Source of the DNA: Acanthaster planci
Lineage: Eukaryota; Echinodermata; Asteroidea; Valvatida; Acanthasteridae
Direction of reading: 5' to 3'
DNA length: 64,000 bases
Assembly: GCF_001949145.1 (NCBI RefSeq)
Contig: NW_019091432.1
Coordinates: forward strand, 174,800 to 238,799
This document shows positions 49,301-60,172 of the stretch, piece by piece. Both the position numbers and the translations under genes were made by a program. Position 1 is the first letter of the stretch; each line of letters begins with the position of its first letter. The notes beneath the pieces were generated by a model. It saw only the letters and a list, made by a program, of their open reading frames with translations. It did not search any database and was not told the origin of the DNA.

Positions 49301-50899
49301 GATGTTTTCCTTCATCCATCCCTGATGACCACAGTATGAAGACCCCCCAGAACTGTTCCCGTTCTGCCTCACTGGGCTGCACTTAATATAGAGATGGAGG
49401 ACGGAATAGTCTTTAGGACCGAAATTCTCACTCTCCAAACTTAGTGTGGGGTTCATCATCCCCAGCACTTGCAGGAGCGCAGGGAACAACAAACTGGCAG
49501 AGTTCTGGAGGATTGTATATATTTGGTGACCCCATTCCTACATTGTACATGTATACTTGAAGGGAGACCTACACATACATGTACATTTTAACTTAGATTC
49601 CCTTGGTACATGTAGATGACTATGACATCATGCTTAATACATAACATGTTACTGGAGTTGATCTGAAAATTGGGCAGGGTTTTGAGTTTAGAGGGAGATT
49701 AGGCCCTATTGGGTCAAGCATGCTATGACTCATACTCATAGCATGCAGTGTTTTAACACGACACATGGTAGCCCGAGTAACTTGGACTCAACAAATCACC
49801 CTTTTTAACATTTAGACATGGCCGGGCAATACTTACTAGTACTACTAGCAGTTAACCCAGGTGGATTCCTAACGTCCAACCTAGGCTATGGGGCAGCGCG
49901 GACATCCAGGATTCTTGCAAAATGACAGGTACTGCGCCGGTGAAAACAGCGACCTTGGTGACATACGCACGCACTAGCCCACCAACCAGTCCAAGGATCG
50001 GGTTATACAATCTTTTCTTTTATCAGTACGTACGTGCGCACTCGTTGCGGTTGTTTTCACCGGCGCGGTGTGGTTGCTACCCATATTTCTGTGAAACTCC
50101 CGGATGTCTGCGCTGCCCCATACTACCGTAGTAGTAGGGGCCTAGTAAGTACGGGAAGAATTCCATATACGAAGTTCACTGTAATATCGCGTAATTCAGA
50201 AATCAATCAACTAAGCAACAATCATTCACAGAGAAACAAGATACGGTTGATTCATTCTGGGATAACCCAAGAAAGCCAATTACACAGGCTTATTTCCATT
50301 GGGGTCCTTAAGTATGTATATGGGCAAATTTACAAAATTATATACAGAACTGACAAAACATGAAGAAACAGTAAATTATCAGTCCATTTACCCATTACTA
50401 ATTACAATCATTTTCAAGACTTCATATTATTTAAAAATCGGAACAATCAAACACAAGAAAACCATTATACTGAAGTCACTTAACCCTCCCCATTTAAAAT
50501 CAGTCCTATATTATAAACACTGCATTTCTCTATTATTAATTGGCTTTTGGTGATAGATGTGACTTTACAAGTTTTTAATACGGGAAGACCGGAGATGCTT
50601 TCGATGTTAGACGACAGTGCATTCCAGTCCGCTTTGCGGCGCTATGCGATCTTTGTTGGTGATCACGGTCTGATGGTGATATCCGGTTGAACAAATTTTA
50701 GGAATAGGAGGTTGGAATGTAAGAAATAAAACATGCAACATTCATAGATAATTTGCAACAAGCTCAGTTTGCTGTCGATAAGGCCACCTGTGATAAAGTG
50801 AATGCTCTCTTAATCTTATCTTCTCAACCACTCACCCAGATTTTCAGGGTCTAGGTGCACTCTTTCCCGGATCCACTTCTCATTAATGGTGAGCGCCAT
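37353..50899 (-). CDS. CEP72: CEP72 orthologue, centriolar satellite LRR/coiled-coil protein
   Basis: Thirteen exons join in phase from ATG to TAA (965 aa): 50899-50836, 48814-48649, 48019-47865, 46673-46612, 46170-46065, 45341-45216, 44492-44268, 43549-42374, 41844-41626, 41415-41276, 40591-40438, 39995-39881, 37542-37353. Exons 2 and 3 carry the leucine-rich repeats, with SLALPGTFQEKITHLG, LDLSRNALQSLDGL, LNVYYNNISTL and DLRLNPVTKNEPDYRLF; these align block by block with human CEP72. Exon 4 has the DDR.VRESERKA cap and exon 6 the DLIA...DLGRP block. Exon 8 ends in FTPHPG, exon 9 has FLSLVDRYWNGTKSLH, and the last exons hold the coiled coil and LQELATMLQESHKSLVTTNDHLLQEL. The human protein is 647 aa; most of the difference is exon 8 (1,176 nt, low-complexity Ser/Pro-rich). 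CEP72 recruits CEP290 and Kizuna at centriolar satellites and centrosomes in vertebrates. The exon 2 donor is GTATCC, a weak match, and a 22-bp minisatellite starts right after it. Confidence 0.93.
38038..38214. mobile_element. GTGTTGTAGTCAAGACC MITE family, copy 1
   Basis: The left end reads GTGTTGTAGTCAAGAC.ATCACAAGACC. The right end ends in GGTCTCAATACTACAAGAC.GTCACTG, an approximate inverted copy. Inside are CAAGGCACAAGTAACAGGG and GACTTGATTCAGACT.GAGGTCTTG, shared with the copy at 40942-41238. It sits in the last CEP72 intron. Confidence 0.6.
38483..39147. mobile_element. Non-autonomous TIR element (GGGAGC ends)
   Basis: The left end reads GGGAGCATCTCAAAATTC, then GAACG. The right end, on the other strand, reads GGGAGCGTCTCAAAAATCGG, then GAACG. 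The inner part is rich in GGAACG and CGTTCC words in both orientations. No transposase is visible. It is within the last CEP72 intron. Confidence 0.55.
39472..39814. other. Assembly gap (343 N)
   Basis: A run of N in the last CEP72 intron. The flanking exons (39995-39881 and 37542-37353) join in phase and their products are adjacent in the human protein, so no exon is expected in the gap. Confidence 0.95.
40225..40415. repeat. Dispersed repeat, CCAACCAATGAG family, copy 1
   Basis: It shares with 58700-58882 the ordered words GAGAGGGCAT.ATTTTC.TAGCAA.GGAGGCTC, GAAATGCA, GC.TACCAACAA, and TTTTTCAACCAATGAG. Same orientation, moderately diverged. Confidence 0.55.
40942..41238. mobile_element. 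MITE family copy 2 with 11-bp expansion
   Basis: The ends read CCAGTGCTGTAGTCAAGACC and, on the other strand, CAGTGTTGTAGTCAAGACCA. After the left end, ACCAGACACAAG and ACCAGGCACAAG units of 11 bp repeat about ten times (about 40965-41085). The right part has GACTTGAATTCAGACTGGAG as in the other copies. It lies in the intron just below CEP72 exon 10. Confidence 0.7.
44640..45100. repeat. Dispersed repeat, copy 2
   Basis: Partner of 4660-4995, located in the CEP72 intron between exons 6 and 7. It carries an insertion of about 100 bases relative to copy 1 around 44880-45000. Confidence 0.6.
45588..45755. mobile_element. MITE family copy 3
   Basis: This contains AAGACC..GTAAGACCATC.CCACAAGACCAACACAAGACCTCTAGTCTAAATTCAAGTCACAAG, and at the other end CTTGTGAATGGTCTTTGATGGTCTCGACGTAACTGC. 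The layout is the same as the copies at 38038, 40942 and 55546, with worn termini. Confidence 0.55.
47436..47683. mobile_element. Short TIR element (AGGGCCGTTTTCCAATAC)
   Basis: The left end reads AAAGGCCGTTTTCCAATACTCAACTT. The right end, on the other strand, reads AGGGCCGTTTTCCAATACTCAACTT. Inverted repeats extend over about 40 bases with few mismatches in a 248-bp element. It is non-coding and lies in the CEP72 intron between exons 3 and 4. Confidence 0.65.
48465..48640. repeat. 22-bp minisatellite, 8 copies
   Basis: The unit ACTGGCTGAGATCTATCATGGT repeats eight times almost without change. The array ends two bases before the donor hexamer of CEP72 exon 2 (48643-48648, GTATCC on the minus strand), so on the transcript it starts at intron position +9. 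Confidence 0.92.
49830..50151. mobile_element. Fold-back element
   Basis: The ends read TACTTACTAG and, on the other strand, the same. The inner arms share TATGGGGCAGCGC.GACATCC and GCGCCGGTGAAAACA in inverted orientation over about 100 bases. The whole can form a long imperfect hairpin. It lies in CEP72 intron 1. Confidence 0.6.
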
Positions 50900-53416
50900 T
50901 TTTCAAACTATAGGCTGTTGACAGTTTTTTTTATACACGTACGTCATGTGAGGGCGTACTACCATCCAAGCTTACGCGAACAACGTAACTACTAGTAGCG
51001 TCTTGAAACGAGACCATGGTGGTTTCATCACATGATTTTGTTATGAGAGAGTAGCTTAGTCCAACTTACACCCTTAACTACAATACTCATATTTCAGTTA
51101 AGAAATGAATAATTCTTGTCAAAAAGGAAATAAATTACTTTAAAAACACATCATTAAAATGAGCATAATATCTGGTAGTAGGTGATATTTCCAAAATTTT
51201 CTGAATGAGTAAACAATTTTAGGAAATTGTACTATCTCTTTATTTAGCTGAGGGAGAAGCATTGCACATGGGAACGCTGTCAATAATTACAGCAAGTAAC
51301 GGTTGACCACGGTACGGAGCCGGAGCTCGGAGATATGGAGCTACGGGCCGACAAACGCAGGCATCCTAAACCAAACCAGTGCATGCGTGTGCCCTTGGCG
51401 TGCAACGTGTGAGAGCTTCACGCGGAAAGGCCGTTGTATTGTTGGGTGACCGAGCCTCCCACGCATCGTAGTATCCGTACCTTCACCTGCTACTATTGAT
51501 AAGCTCGTGACGTACAATGTACACTGCATATTTATTTTTCTCGGCCATAGAATGTTGTTTATCGGTGGTTCACTCGACTACACAATGAAAAAAAACAGGT
51601 TTCTTTTTGGCAGCTTAGGACGAGGAGAGAACGCTTGAAACTGCTTCAAACCGGACTGGAACTAGTTGTGACAAGAACTTCGCCTTACGTTAATTACATG
51701 TGTGATGTAGGCCAAGAACTGTTCTGTTCGCCATTTTACCAACATTTTGTGTGTCCGTGGCAGCTACATGTAGGCTTAACGTTAGAAATAGAATAATTAT
51801 CGGTTGGTGGTCGGCAGACTTCAAGCTTCAGTCACTTTGGAAGGTGTGAAGTTTAGTATATATGTAGCTGGCACCGTAGAGGAAGCTGACGCCGAGGGAG
51901 AAGTCTACACAACAGACTTAAGTGTGAGTTACATCACGTCCCTTCCTCCATGGTTACATGTCCATTACAACTTACAAGAACATGAAAATTGAAGGAAATG
52001 CAGATAAAAACTGAACTGTAAGCAACTTTAGTTTTATAAATCCACTGTCACGACTCTCGGGATTTTATTGTTACAACTGAAAATGCTCATTTCAAAACGT
52101 TTGATGTTACCTTTCATCGTAATAGCTTGTAATTTTTATAGTCTTTTTCAGTTCCCTGCCTTAAAGTAAACATCATGTGACTGGCTCCATAAAAATGGGT
52201 ATTATATGGGACTTTTTTCAAAATGAGTTACATACACATTTGGATTGGTTACATTATACGCTTTAATTAGGTGGCACTGGTAGGTGAACTCTTTCATGTT
52301 TTTGCAATCTAGAGATATATTGATTTTTGCATAATCATATACACATTAACAGAATTGCTTTCAAAGTAGCTCTACTAAGAGGACTGGATTGGTCATACAA
52401 AAGTCCAAAATCTGAAAAAGAGGAAAAGCAACGCTCCACTAAATAGTAGAGTTACTTTCAGAGATAAAGCCCTTTAAACACCGGAATGGAAAAAGAAATC
52501 AACCAGGAAGAAATTTGATTGAGACCCACAGCAACAGTTCAATGTAGGTTTCCTGTATGAATTGTGAAAGTACTGATAGAATAGTTTACTAAGCCAATAA
52601 ACCAAGAAGTTAAAAAATCACCCTGTCCACATAAAAAAGCTCCAAGTGTGAAATAGTACAGTGTCCCTTAATTAATACCCTTTTTCGTCGAGCGGGTCAC
52701 ATACATGTATTATCATTCACAGTTCAAGACAGGCATCCCTCCTTGCTGTGATTTTATTGAGATGATTAAAAGCATGCACTGATTCTTTTGACTCCAGTAA
52801 AAGCTCCCCAAAATAAAGGCCATTTTTTTCTTCCTGAATTGTTTTCTACAACTTGAATTATACAGTACACCTGATATATGAAAAATTGCATATAGTGTTT
52901 TGTGCTTGTCAGACCACAGTAGACAAAAAGAGTAACATTTTAATGGAAAGTGAGTTTTTAAATTACACAGTACTTCTTTTCGTCACTTCCTGTCTTTTGT
53001 TAAAGTGGAAAGAGTTCCATATACGGACAACACTCAATGCCTCTTTGCACAAAGCTAGGAGACTTGCCTGATAAAAACCTACATGTGTTTTCTGAGTAAA
53101 TGTTTGGGAATTTTCCCCTGCTAAATTTCACTTTGTAAGATATGTTATCACTTTCTTATGGCTATTATAACATTTTAAGGGAAAATAAGTGTTGTCCGAA
53201 TCTGGAACTCTTTCCGTTGAAGCTTTAATTTGAGTTATATTTTGGCTGGCCTATTAAAGAAAAACAATGAATTTCTGGTTGGTATTTCAAGAGTTTATAA
53301 CATTGCACATGACAAAGGCCTTGAAGTATGTGTACCTTCAGCAGTGTTCACCCACCCGCCCTCTGAACACAGGTAAAATTGACAGTGTGGTGATTTTGTC
53401 TGCTCAGAGTACAGGG
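50900..53416. promoter_or_regulatory. Divergent promoter region, CEP72 and SPSB3-like
   Basis: CEP72 starts at 50899 on the minus strand and the first SPSB3-like coding exon lies at 53417 on the plus strand. A good acceptor just before the coding exon (53400s, TTTTGTCTGCTCAG) shows that at least one 5' non-coding exon lies upstream, plausibly in 51.2-51.95 kb. I see no TATA box. The transcription starts are not determined. Confidence 0.4.
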
Positions 53417-56400
53417 ATGTCTTCCGTGGAGGTAGAGCAAATGTCAGCATTCAGGGAGTACCGGGCAGACAATTGGTGCTGGGACAGACAGAACAAATCC
53501 TCTGATGTACATTTGTCCACCAATCAGCTGGCTGCATATTTCCATATAGGTAATGCTTAACTGATGTGTACTGTGGTTGTTTTAAACCAGAAGCATATAA
53601 TTACCAGAAAGCAAACAATTAAAGTGCACTGTAATCAAAGCAGTTGGACTTGAAAATGAAGTTTGAGAAAAATGTCATTTGCTTCTTACAAACTAGGAAG
53701 TAAACATAGCTTTCATATCACATAGTTCAAAGAAATTAAGCCTCATTTTTCTGCTGATATTGTGCATCATTTTGCACAATATGAATAAGTAAAAAAATGG
53801 AAAAATTACTTGCAATAAATGCATCCAGTTTAAGGTATACCTGTAAACATCAAACCACTTAGCTGTTGAAACCTTTTAGTTTCGTCATGTTTTTAACCCG
53901 TAACGTTTTACAACTCTCAACACTCAACTTTTTCTACAGGCCTACTGATTGCTTAACCATTAAATAGGTCATTATATGACCTGTTTAAGTTGTACACATG
54001 AGAACAGTTGGTCATCCCAGAAATCAAGTTACATATATCAATCGATCTGTTTCTTGTGACTCTACTGCATGTTTACCAGGAGTCTCCGATAGCATCTTAA
54101 CAGTTCAAGTGGAAATGATGTGATCTGATCGCTTTCCTTTTGCCACAAAGAAAGTTGCAGCTGCACTGATGGTCACACAGATGGTTGCACTGACGGAGAG
54201 AGACATATACCATGTCGCAAAGACGTATTGCTGGTGGCTTGACTTCAGCCAGATCCACTGACACATTCCTCACTCAGGGATCAAGTAGACCCTCATTCTT
54301 CATCGGAATAGCCAAAGGTCAGCATTGGCGGGCGTGTCACCTCATGCAGGTTTCTTGCACCCGTCTCAGTTTGGCAAGAATCTCAAGAGTATGAGTCTAC
54401 TGAAGCTTGCTGGTGCTAACGCTCAGCTGATCTCCAGACTCCTTTCAAAAGGACCACAGTCACACAAGCCAAAAATCTGATGAGATGTCATCTCCTTCAC
54501 TGAAGTGCAGTGCATGCAGAGGCACTGTATTTACTCCATCGAAAGCCACCGTTTCACCGAAGAAGCCTGGCCTACATGTACATGTACATCCGCACGAAGA
54601 TTCTGTCCTCGTTATAACCAGCATTATGTGTGACCGGTGCTGCTTAACCTCTCCTCGTGGTGATGGGCTCTGTCTTGACATGAGCTGTTTCCCTGAATGT
54701 AGTCATGAAACACCATTCTGTTGTGGCACAGTATGGTGTGTGGTATGTAGAGACAAACAAAGGCAAAATCTGAGTGTGTTTACTGACATGTCAACCTGTT
54801 TTTCTTACAAGGGTGGATTAGTTCTGCCTTAGAAAACAGCCAAAAGAAAGAATTTCTCCTTTCACAGCAGAAGCTGGGATGATATTTAAATGCCATTGGC
54901 ACCATACATTATTGATATGTACTCAGTGTGTCTGCAAACGAGCATGTGTTGGCGCAAAGAAAAACTTCCTCTCTGGACCACATAGAGCACAAATGTTGAA
55001 GTTAAGACAATCCTTCATCTGTCATATTTAACCCATGCCCCACCAAAATGATCCTAATCCACCCTTGTCACTTGCTGTACCTCAAAAATCACTCCATCCT
55101 CACACAAACTATAACGGCCACAATTTCCCCCCCTCCCTTTCTTTTCTCCTGTTTGATTCTAGATGCCGAGGAGGATAGTATGGGCACGGCGGGGGTGCGG
55201 GGAACTCAAGGGTTCCATGAAGGAGAGTTTTACTGGGAGATAATCTTCACAGAGCCGGCGTTTGGCACAGCAGTCATGGTCGGTGTGGGGACTCGCAAAG
55301 CACTACTGCATACCACCAACTACCAGTATATTAACATGCTAGGTAAAGCATCACGCTAATGTTTGGATTTCAGGTGTTTTTTCTCCCTGTTTCACATCAA
55401 CTCTCCCCACAGGTTTTTGGTTTGATTTGATTTGATTTGTTTTGTTTCGACATTGCTTATTTTGTTCTGCTGGTACCTTCATGAAAATGCCCAGAATGCA
55501 GCAGCGTGCATAAAGTTGAATCATTATTTTGGGAATAGCTGTAAGGCAGTGTTGTAGCCAAGACCTCTTACAGCAATCACAGTACCATCACAAGACTAAT
55601 GCTAGCCCTCCAGTCTGAATTCAAATCACAAACTCTTCAAATGAACTGCCATAAAAGCATGCCTTTGTCGTTTTCACCCTGTTACTTACTTGTGACTGGT
55701 CTTGTGGGGGGTGGGGTCTTACACATACATGTATGTCTGGTCTTGTGAAAGGTGTTGTGATGACGTCTCAACCATAGCACTGATGAAGGGGTGGGGGCAC
55801 TTCATGGGGGGCAGAATATGGTCACTATTTCAATGATGGATGATACATGTGTCAGCAGTAGAGCAAGCTCTGTTTCTGACCCTCCAGGCATGGATGACCA
55901 GAGCTGGGGACTGTCTTACAAAGGCACCCTGTGGCACAACGGCACCAGCCAACAGTATTGCCAGCCTTTCTACGAGAACAACACAAGAATAGGAATACTG
56001 CTTAACCTGTACGTCGGCACACTGACCTTCTTCAAGGACGGAGTCAACCTGGGCGTGGCTTTCAAAGGTGAGCGGCAAAGACCCAGGCACTGCATGTGCA
56101 GACTTGCCTCAAGTAGGCTCAGAATTATTTTCATAAAAAGAAGAAAATACGTTGTTCAGTGCATTACACATAGAACTGGTAATTTAGTACACGATTTATA
56201 TTGAATTTGCACATGTCAAACCTGTGTCCTCCGGTTTCATTTTGGTCAGTGTGAAAAATGTCTGACCCAGGCCATGAACCCAACATACCTGCATTAGCAT
56301 TAGTACATCTCCAGCCAAGTCAACCAGCCCTGTGTTGATCTCTTACCAAGTAGCCAGTCACCTCTTGTTGCTTGGTGCCTGTCTACCTTTTAAGTCATTT

Positions 56401-57537
56401 TAAGGCCATGTCCGAAACAGGCTTTCAGAGCTTACGGCTGGGTGTATTGTCCATGCCTTTCCACGCATTTCCAATGGAGCAAAGACCTAGCTCTAGACAA
56501 GAGATTCGGATGCAGTCTAAGAGCAAATTCAAGGACTCTGAAGTGAATGTTTTCAACCCAGTTAGGAATTGTAACATCAGTAGAAGGATGTATCTCCTGA
56601 GTGGTCTGTGTTCATTCCCATCGGTATGACAAACCGGGAAAGCCAGGACAACCGTCAGAAACGTGGACACATCAGTGCACATACCTTCTTCAGTAGTGTG
56701 CAGTCCAAACGAAGTGATAAATCCACGTTTGGACAGCAGGCTGGCCAAAATATTGACTTTGAGCGATCAGGTGGCCCTGATATTAAAGCTCAACAATAAA
56801 CAGCCAACTAATTTGGCAAGAAAGTTCACCCAAGCAACAAGAAAGTAGCACAGTTGGGTAACCAAAGTCTACATGATGTGATTTTGTGTTTCTGGATTGG
56901 GGTGGACAAAAGGGTCAATTTTGATGGCACTGTATTTAATTTGTACGTTGCTTATCATGCAGATTTAGTGGCGATGCTGGTAAGCATTCCACGTGTACTT
57001 ACATATTGTCCAGGAGTTTGGGCAGAGCAGCAAAGAATCGGGGAACTCTCCTCTCCGAATGAATACTTCAAACCATACTCGATTAAGCTCCTGTTTCAAC
57101 TCTCTATGTGAATTTGAAATGTTCTTCTTTTAACCTAAATGGCTGTCAAAATAACCTGTAAAATATTTTTCGCTATAATGCACACCGTTTTCCGTACATG
57201 CATGCCCCACATGCTACAGGCAGTGCTAGTGGGTTCAATGGCATGTACATATACGCACATATACATAAATGTTCTCTCATCTGAATTGATTTTCTGTGTT
57301 CTTCTGACAGATCTACACCATGTCGGGGAGGACCTGTACCCACTGGCCTGCTCCACAGCAGCTGAGACAGAGCTGGAGCTCGGGGTACGCAGCTCTAGGA
57401 AGCTCCGCCTACAGGACAAATGCTACTCCACCATCCTCCGACACATTGGCCACAACGACAACAACATCGATATACTTCCACTCCCGCACACCATGAAGCA
57501 TGTACTGAAAGTAGACCGGCATAACGCCCGTCTCTAA
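53417..57537 (+). CDS. SPSB3: SPSB3-like SPRY domain / SOCS box protein
   Basis: Four coding exons join in phase (239 aa): 53417-53549, 55163-55342, 55888-56067, 57311-57537, all introns phase 1 with clear GT-AG ends. The N terminus has NWCWDRQNKSSDVHLS, aligning with the WVWDDLNKSS block of vertebrate SPSB3. The SPRY domain follows (about 35-195), with GTAGVRGTQGFHEGEFYWEI, MVGVGTR, DDQSWGLSYKG and GTLTFFKDG. The C-terminal 40 residues (ILPLPHTMKHVLK) fit the SOCS box region, which recruits Elongin B/C and a Cullin 5 ligase in this family. The substrate is not predictable. The protein lacks the acidic N-terminal extension of about 100 residues in human SPSB3 (355 aa), and its tail is short. 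The ATG was chosen because it is the first after the acceptor and is followed by the conserved block. The gene runs divergently from CEP72. Confidence 0.9.
55546..55784. mobile_element. MITE family copy 4
   Basis: Starts CAGTGTTGTAGCCAAGACC and ends in GTCTCAACCATAGCACTG, with TCCAGTCTGAATTCAAATCACAA and GACTGGTCTTGTG inside, as in the CEP72 copies. It lies in SPSB3-like intron 2. Confidence 0.55.
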
Positions 57538-57587
57538 AATCGGTCGCTGCTACGTTTTGAAATACGTGCGGGAACCAAGCAGGTGTA

Positions 57588-57593
57588 AATAAA
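57588..57593 (+). terminator. Polyadenylation signal, SPSB3-like gene
   Basis: AATAAA lies 51 bases after the stop codon at 57537, the only such hexamer close by on this strand. Confidence 0.6.
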
Positions 57594-58699
57594 AATTTTA
57601 AAGATATAGAAAAACTACATTGAATGTTCTTTTTAAAAGTATTTGCAAGAAAACTGTCCAGTTTTAAAAAGGTGTGAAAGAGAAAATGCATTCTGACAAG
57701 TCGGATCATAACTCCTCGTATTCTGAATACCATCCTGATATTCCTTTCAAAAGGGCAGTCAAGCAAATGTTGACCATTTTTATTTACTTGCAGACACTAC
57801 TTACATTTTCCATTGTGAGTGATACGATGCAGTGGGGTAGCCTGTATTCAAGTATTGTTTTAAACTCTTGAGAACAGTGCAAAGTTGTTATAGATTGATC
57901 ATGCTTGCATATGGCAGCAATTTGCACTCGGTCAGGTTTGTAAAAAAATAAGTGATACGGGGAATGAACCGACATTGTAGCTAATTGTGCCAAGAGGTTT
58001 GCAATGAGAGGTGTGCTTGTAGATGTTTACTTATTTCCTCATAACATACCAGACTTTGTTGTGGATTTCAGCCGGACGTCAACTTAATTGTGGGAAAGGT
58101 TCGATCATGACTGGTGTCCATTGCTGTATAACCACTTACCAGTTATGCAATTCACAATGATGTATTTCATTTGTAATCAGAGAACAGTTTGAACAGATCA
58201 CTACTTTAATTGCCAGCTCAGTCCATCAAGGGTCATCACCTCTTATCTTAATCAGGAGTAAATTCCAGTTGTATCCATAATGTAACATAATAGTGGAATA
58301 CCTCAAATACTAAAAAGATTTGTTAGTCTGAGGACAGTATTTTGTTTCATCAGAGAATTTTAAATACATGTACATCAATGTTTGGCCCTTGATGCCAAAC
58401 AAGACCATAAAACATGGCCTCTCTTGTACCGAGTTGGCGAACTGGCTCTTTAATCTTGTCATTAATCATTAAAAAATATTGTTATTAGATTTGTGATTTA
58501 CTCATACGTGTACACCCAAAAGGGCTCAGGGATTTACCTTGAGGTGACTAATTCTTGAAAACTTTGGTCCACTGCAGAGGTAGTGTTCCAATATATGCTG
58601 TTCAAAGCATACAGCTTGTATAGTGACTCAGTTTCATGGCAGATGTTTGCTGGTTTCTTAATTGTCCCAGTGTATTCAGGCTTTTTAAAGTTTATGTGA

Positions 58700-58882
58700 A
58701 TGATGTATGGGCCTCGAGCTGGACCAAGAGAGGGCATTATTTTCTTAGCAATGGAGGCTCTTTCGGTCAAAACTGACCTTCTCTGGTCAACAAACAATTA
58801 GGAAATGCACAGGTCACAGTCGCATAGCTACCAACAACTGAACACTCCCGACTAACGGCACTCTTTTCAACCAATGAGAAGA
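58700..58882. repeat. Dispersed repeat, CCAACCAATGAG family, copy 2
   Basis: Partner of 40225-40415 in the same orientation. Ends at the shared word TTTTCAACCAATGAG. Confidence 0.55.
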
Positions 58883-59929
58883 TGCTTCTCGGAGAGCTGA
58901 TCAATGCAGTAAAACAGCTGTGGTGCCCTCTCAAGGAAAGGATAACTTAGAATTATTAATGTTAAGAGTAACCATGTCTTTCACCCAAGTGGACAGTTTA
59001 CTCAGTAGAAGTTGTTTATTAATTTGTAAGTTCTCTTGTTGAGGTGACATTATTGCTAAGTCATTCCCAAGACTGAAATTTGTGTCAAAGTGTGATGTAC
59101 ATGTATATGCATCTTAATATATTTTCAGATGTTGGGTTTAAGAGTTACTTCCCAGATCGCAATAAAATTATGTGAAAAAACAAACGTAATTTACCTTGGT
59201 TTCAATTGTTTTCCTTTGTTGCTGAATCAACCAAGAATTTATCCAGTATTAGTACCTGTAGTTTCCTAATTCCAGCATTAACTGGGTTCACCCAGGGTTG
59301 AGTTCAACCTGGGTTGACAGGCAGTAGTGTGAAAAGGCGTTTTGCAGCAAACATGGGTTCAAAAGTAATATATTTTCTCAAGACAAAGTCTCTCTGCAAT
59401 AAGAAATTTGCCTGAGATTACGAGCTTTGAGTGGTAAGTGCAGATGAACTTTTCATCTTGAAAATTGGGCCTGCTATGGCATGTACGCAAAAGATTTTTG
59501 GTCAATACGTGATTACGCTATGAAAACATTTTATTAGCATAAGGAACTATACCTCCAACAGTATGCTTATGGAATACTACCCATTTTCAAAAGTGGGCCC
59601 TAACAGAATTACAGCTCAGACCATAAACTTGCATAAGAAAATATACAAGTTGCATAATATTCAAGTGGGAAAATGAAAATGGGCACGGTTTGTAGAATTT
59701 GAGTTCTTTCTTCTGAACTCCACCAAGCGTACTGAGCGAGAAGGTGGCACATTGGGAGTTATGGCCTTGGCCAATTAAGTGGTCTTGAGCTTCGGCTAAT
59801 TAGTCGTCACGAGTTGCAAATAGCATGGAGGAATACCCTTCTATGCAAACAGTAATAAAATCAAAGCACCCATAAGGCGCACAGTATCTCACAGTATCGG
59901 TCATTCAAAGAGGTTGATCTATTATACAT

Positions 59930-60172
59930 GTATTAGACCTGCACACTGGGCTCACAACATCTGAGACCATCTCGGCTCCCTGGGGATATTAGCACGGTGC
60001 TGTAACGTCACACGCAAAAAGCTAAAGATAATAACCACCACTACCTCCAAGGTGTAAAGAGGCACACAGGGATGAAGTGACTTGCCCAACATCACAACAT
60101 GCAGGACATGAACCTCCGACCCCGTGATCGGAAGATACAAACTCTAGCCACTAGGTCACACAGCCAAATACC
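59930..60172 (-). mobile_element. tRNA-derived SINE with CORE-like domain
   Basis: On the minus strand the element opens with a tRNA-like head: an A-box-like TGACCTAGTGG near the 5' end and a B-box-like GGTTCATGTCC about 40 bases further. It continues with TTGGGCAAGTCACTTCATCC and CTGTGTGCCTC, which closely match the CORE domain of MIR-type SINEs (TTGGGCAAGTTACTT...CTGTGCCTC). The 3' part is AT-rich. The likely LINE partner is not recognisable. A single copy is visible in the window. Confidence 0.7.

Noticed and set aside
54212-54832. Cys-rich ORFs in SPSB3-like intron 1
   Set aside because: No splice-site pair puts them in phase with the flanking exons, and the flanks join directly as in other SPSB3 proteins.
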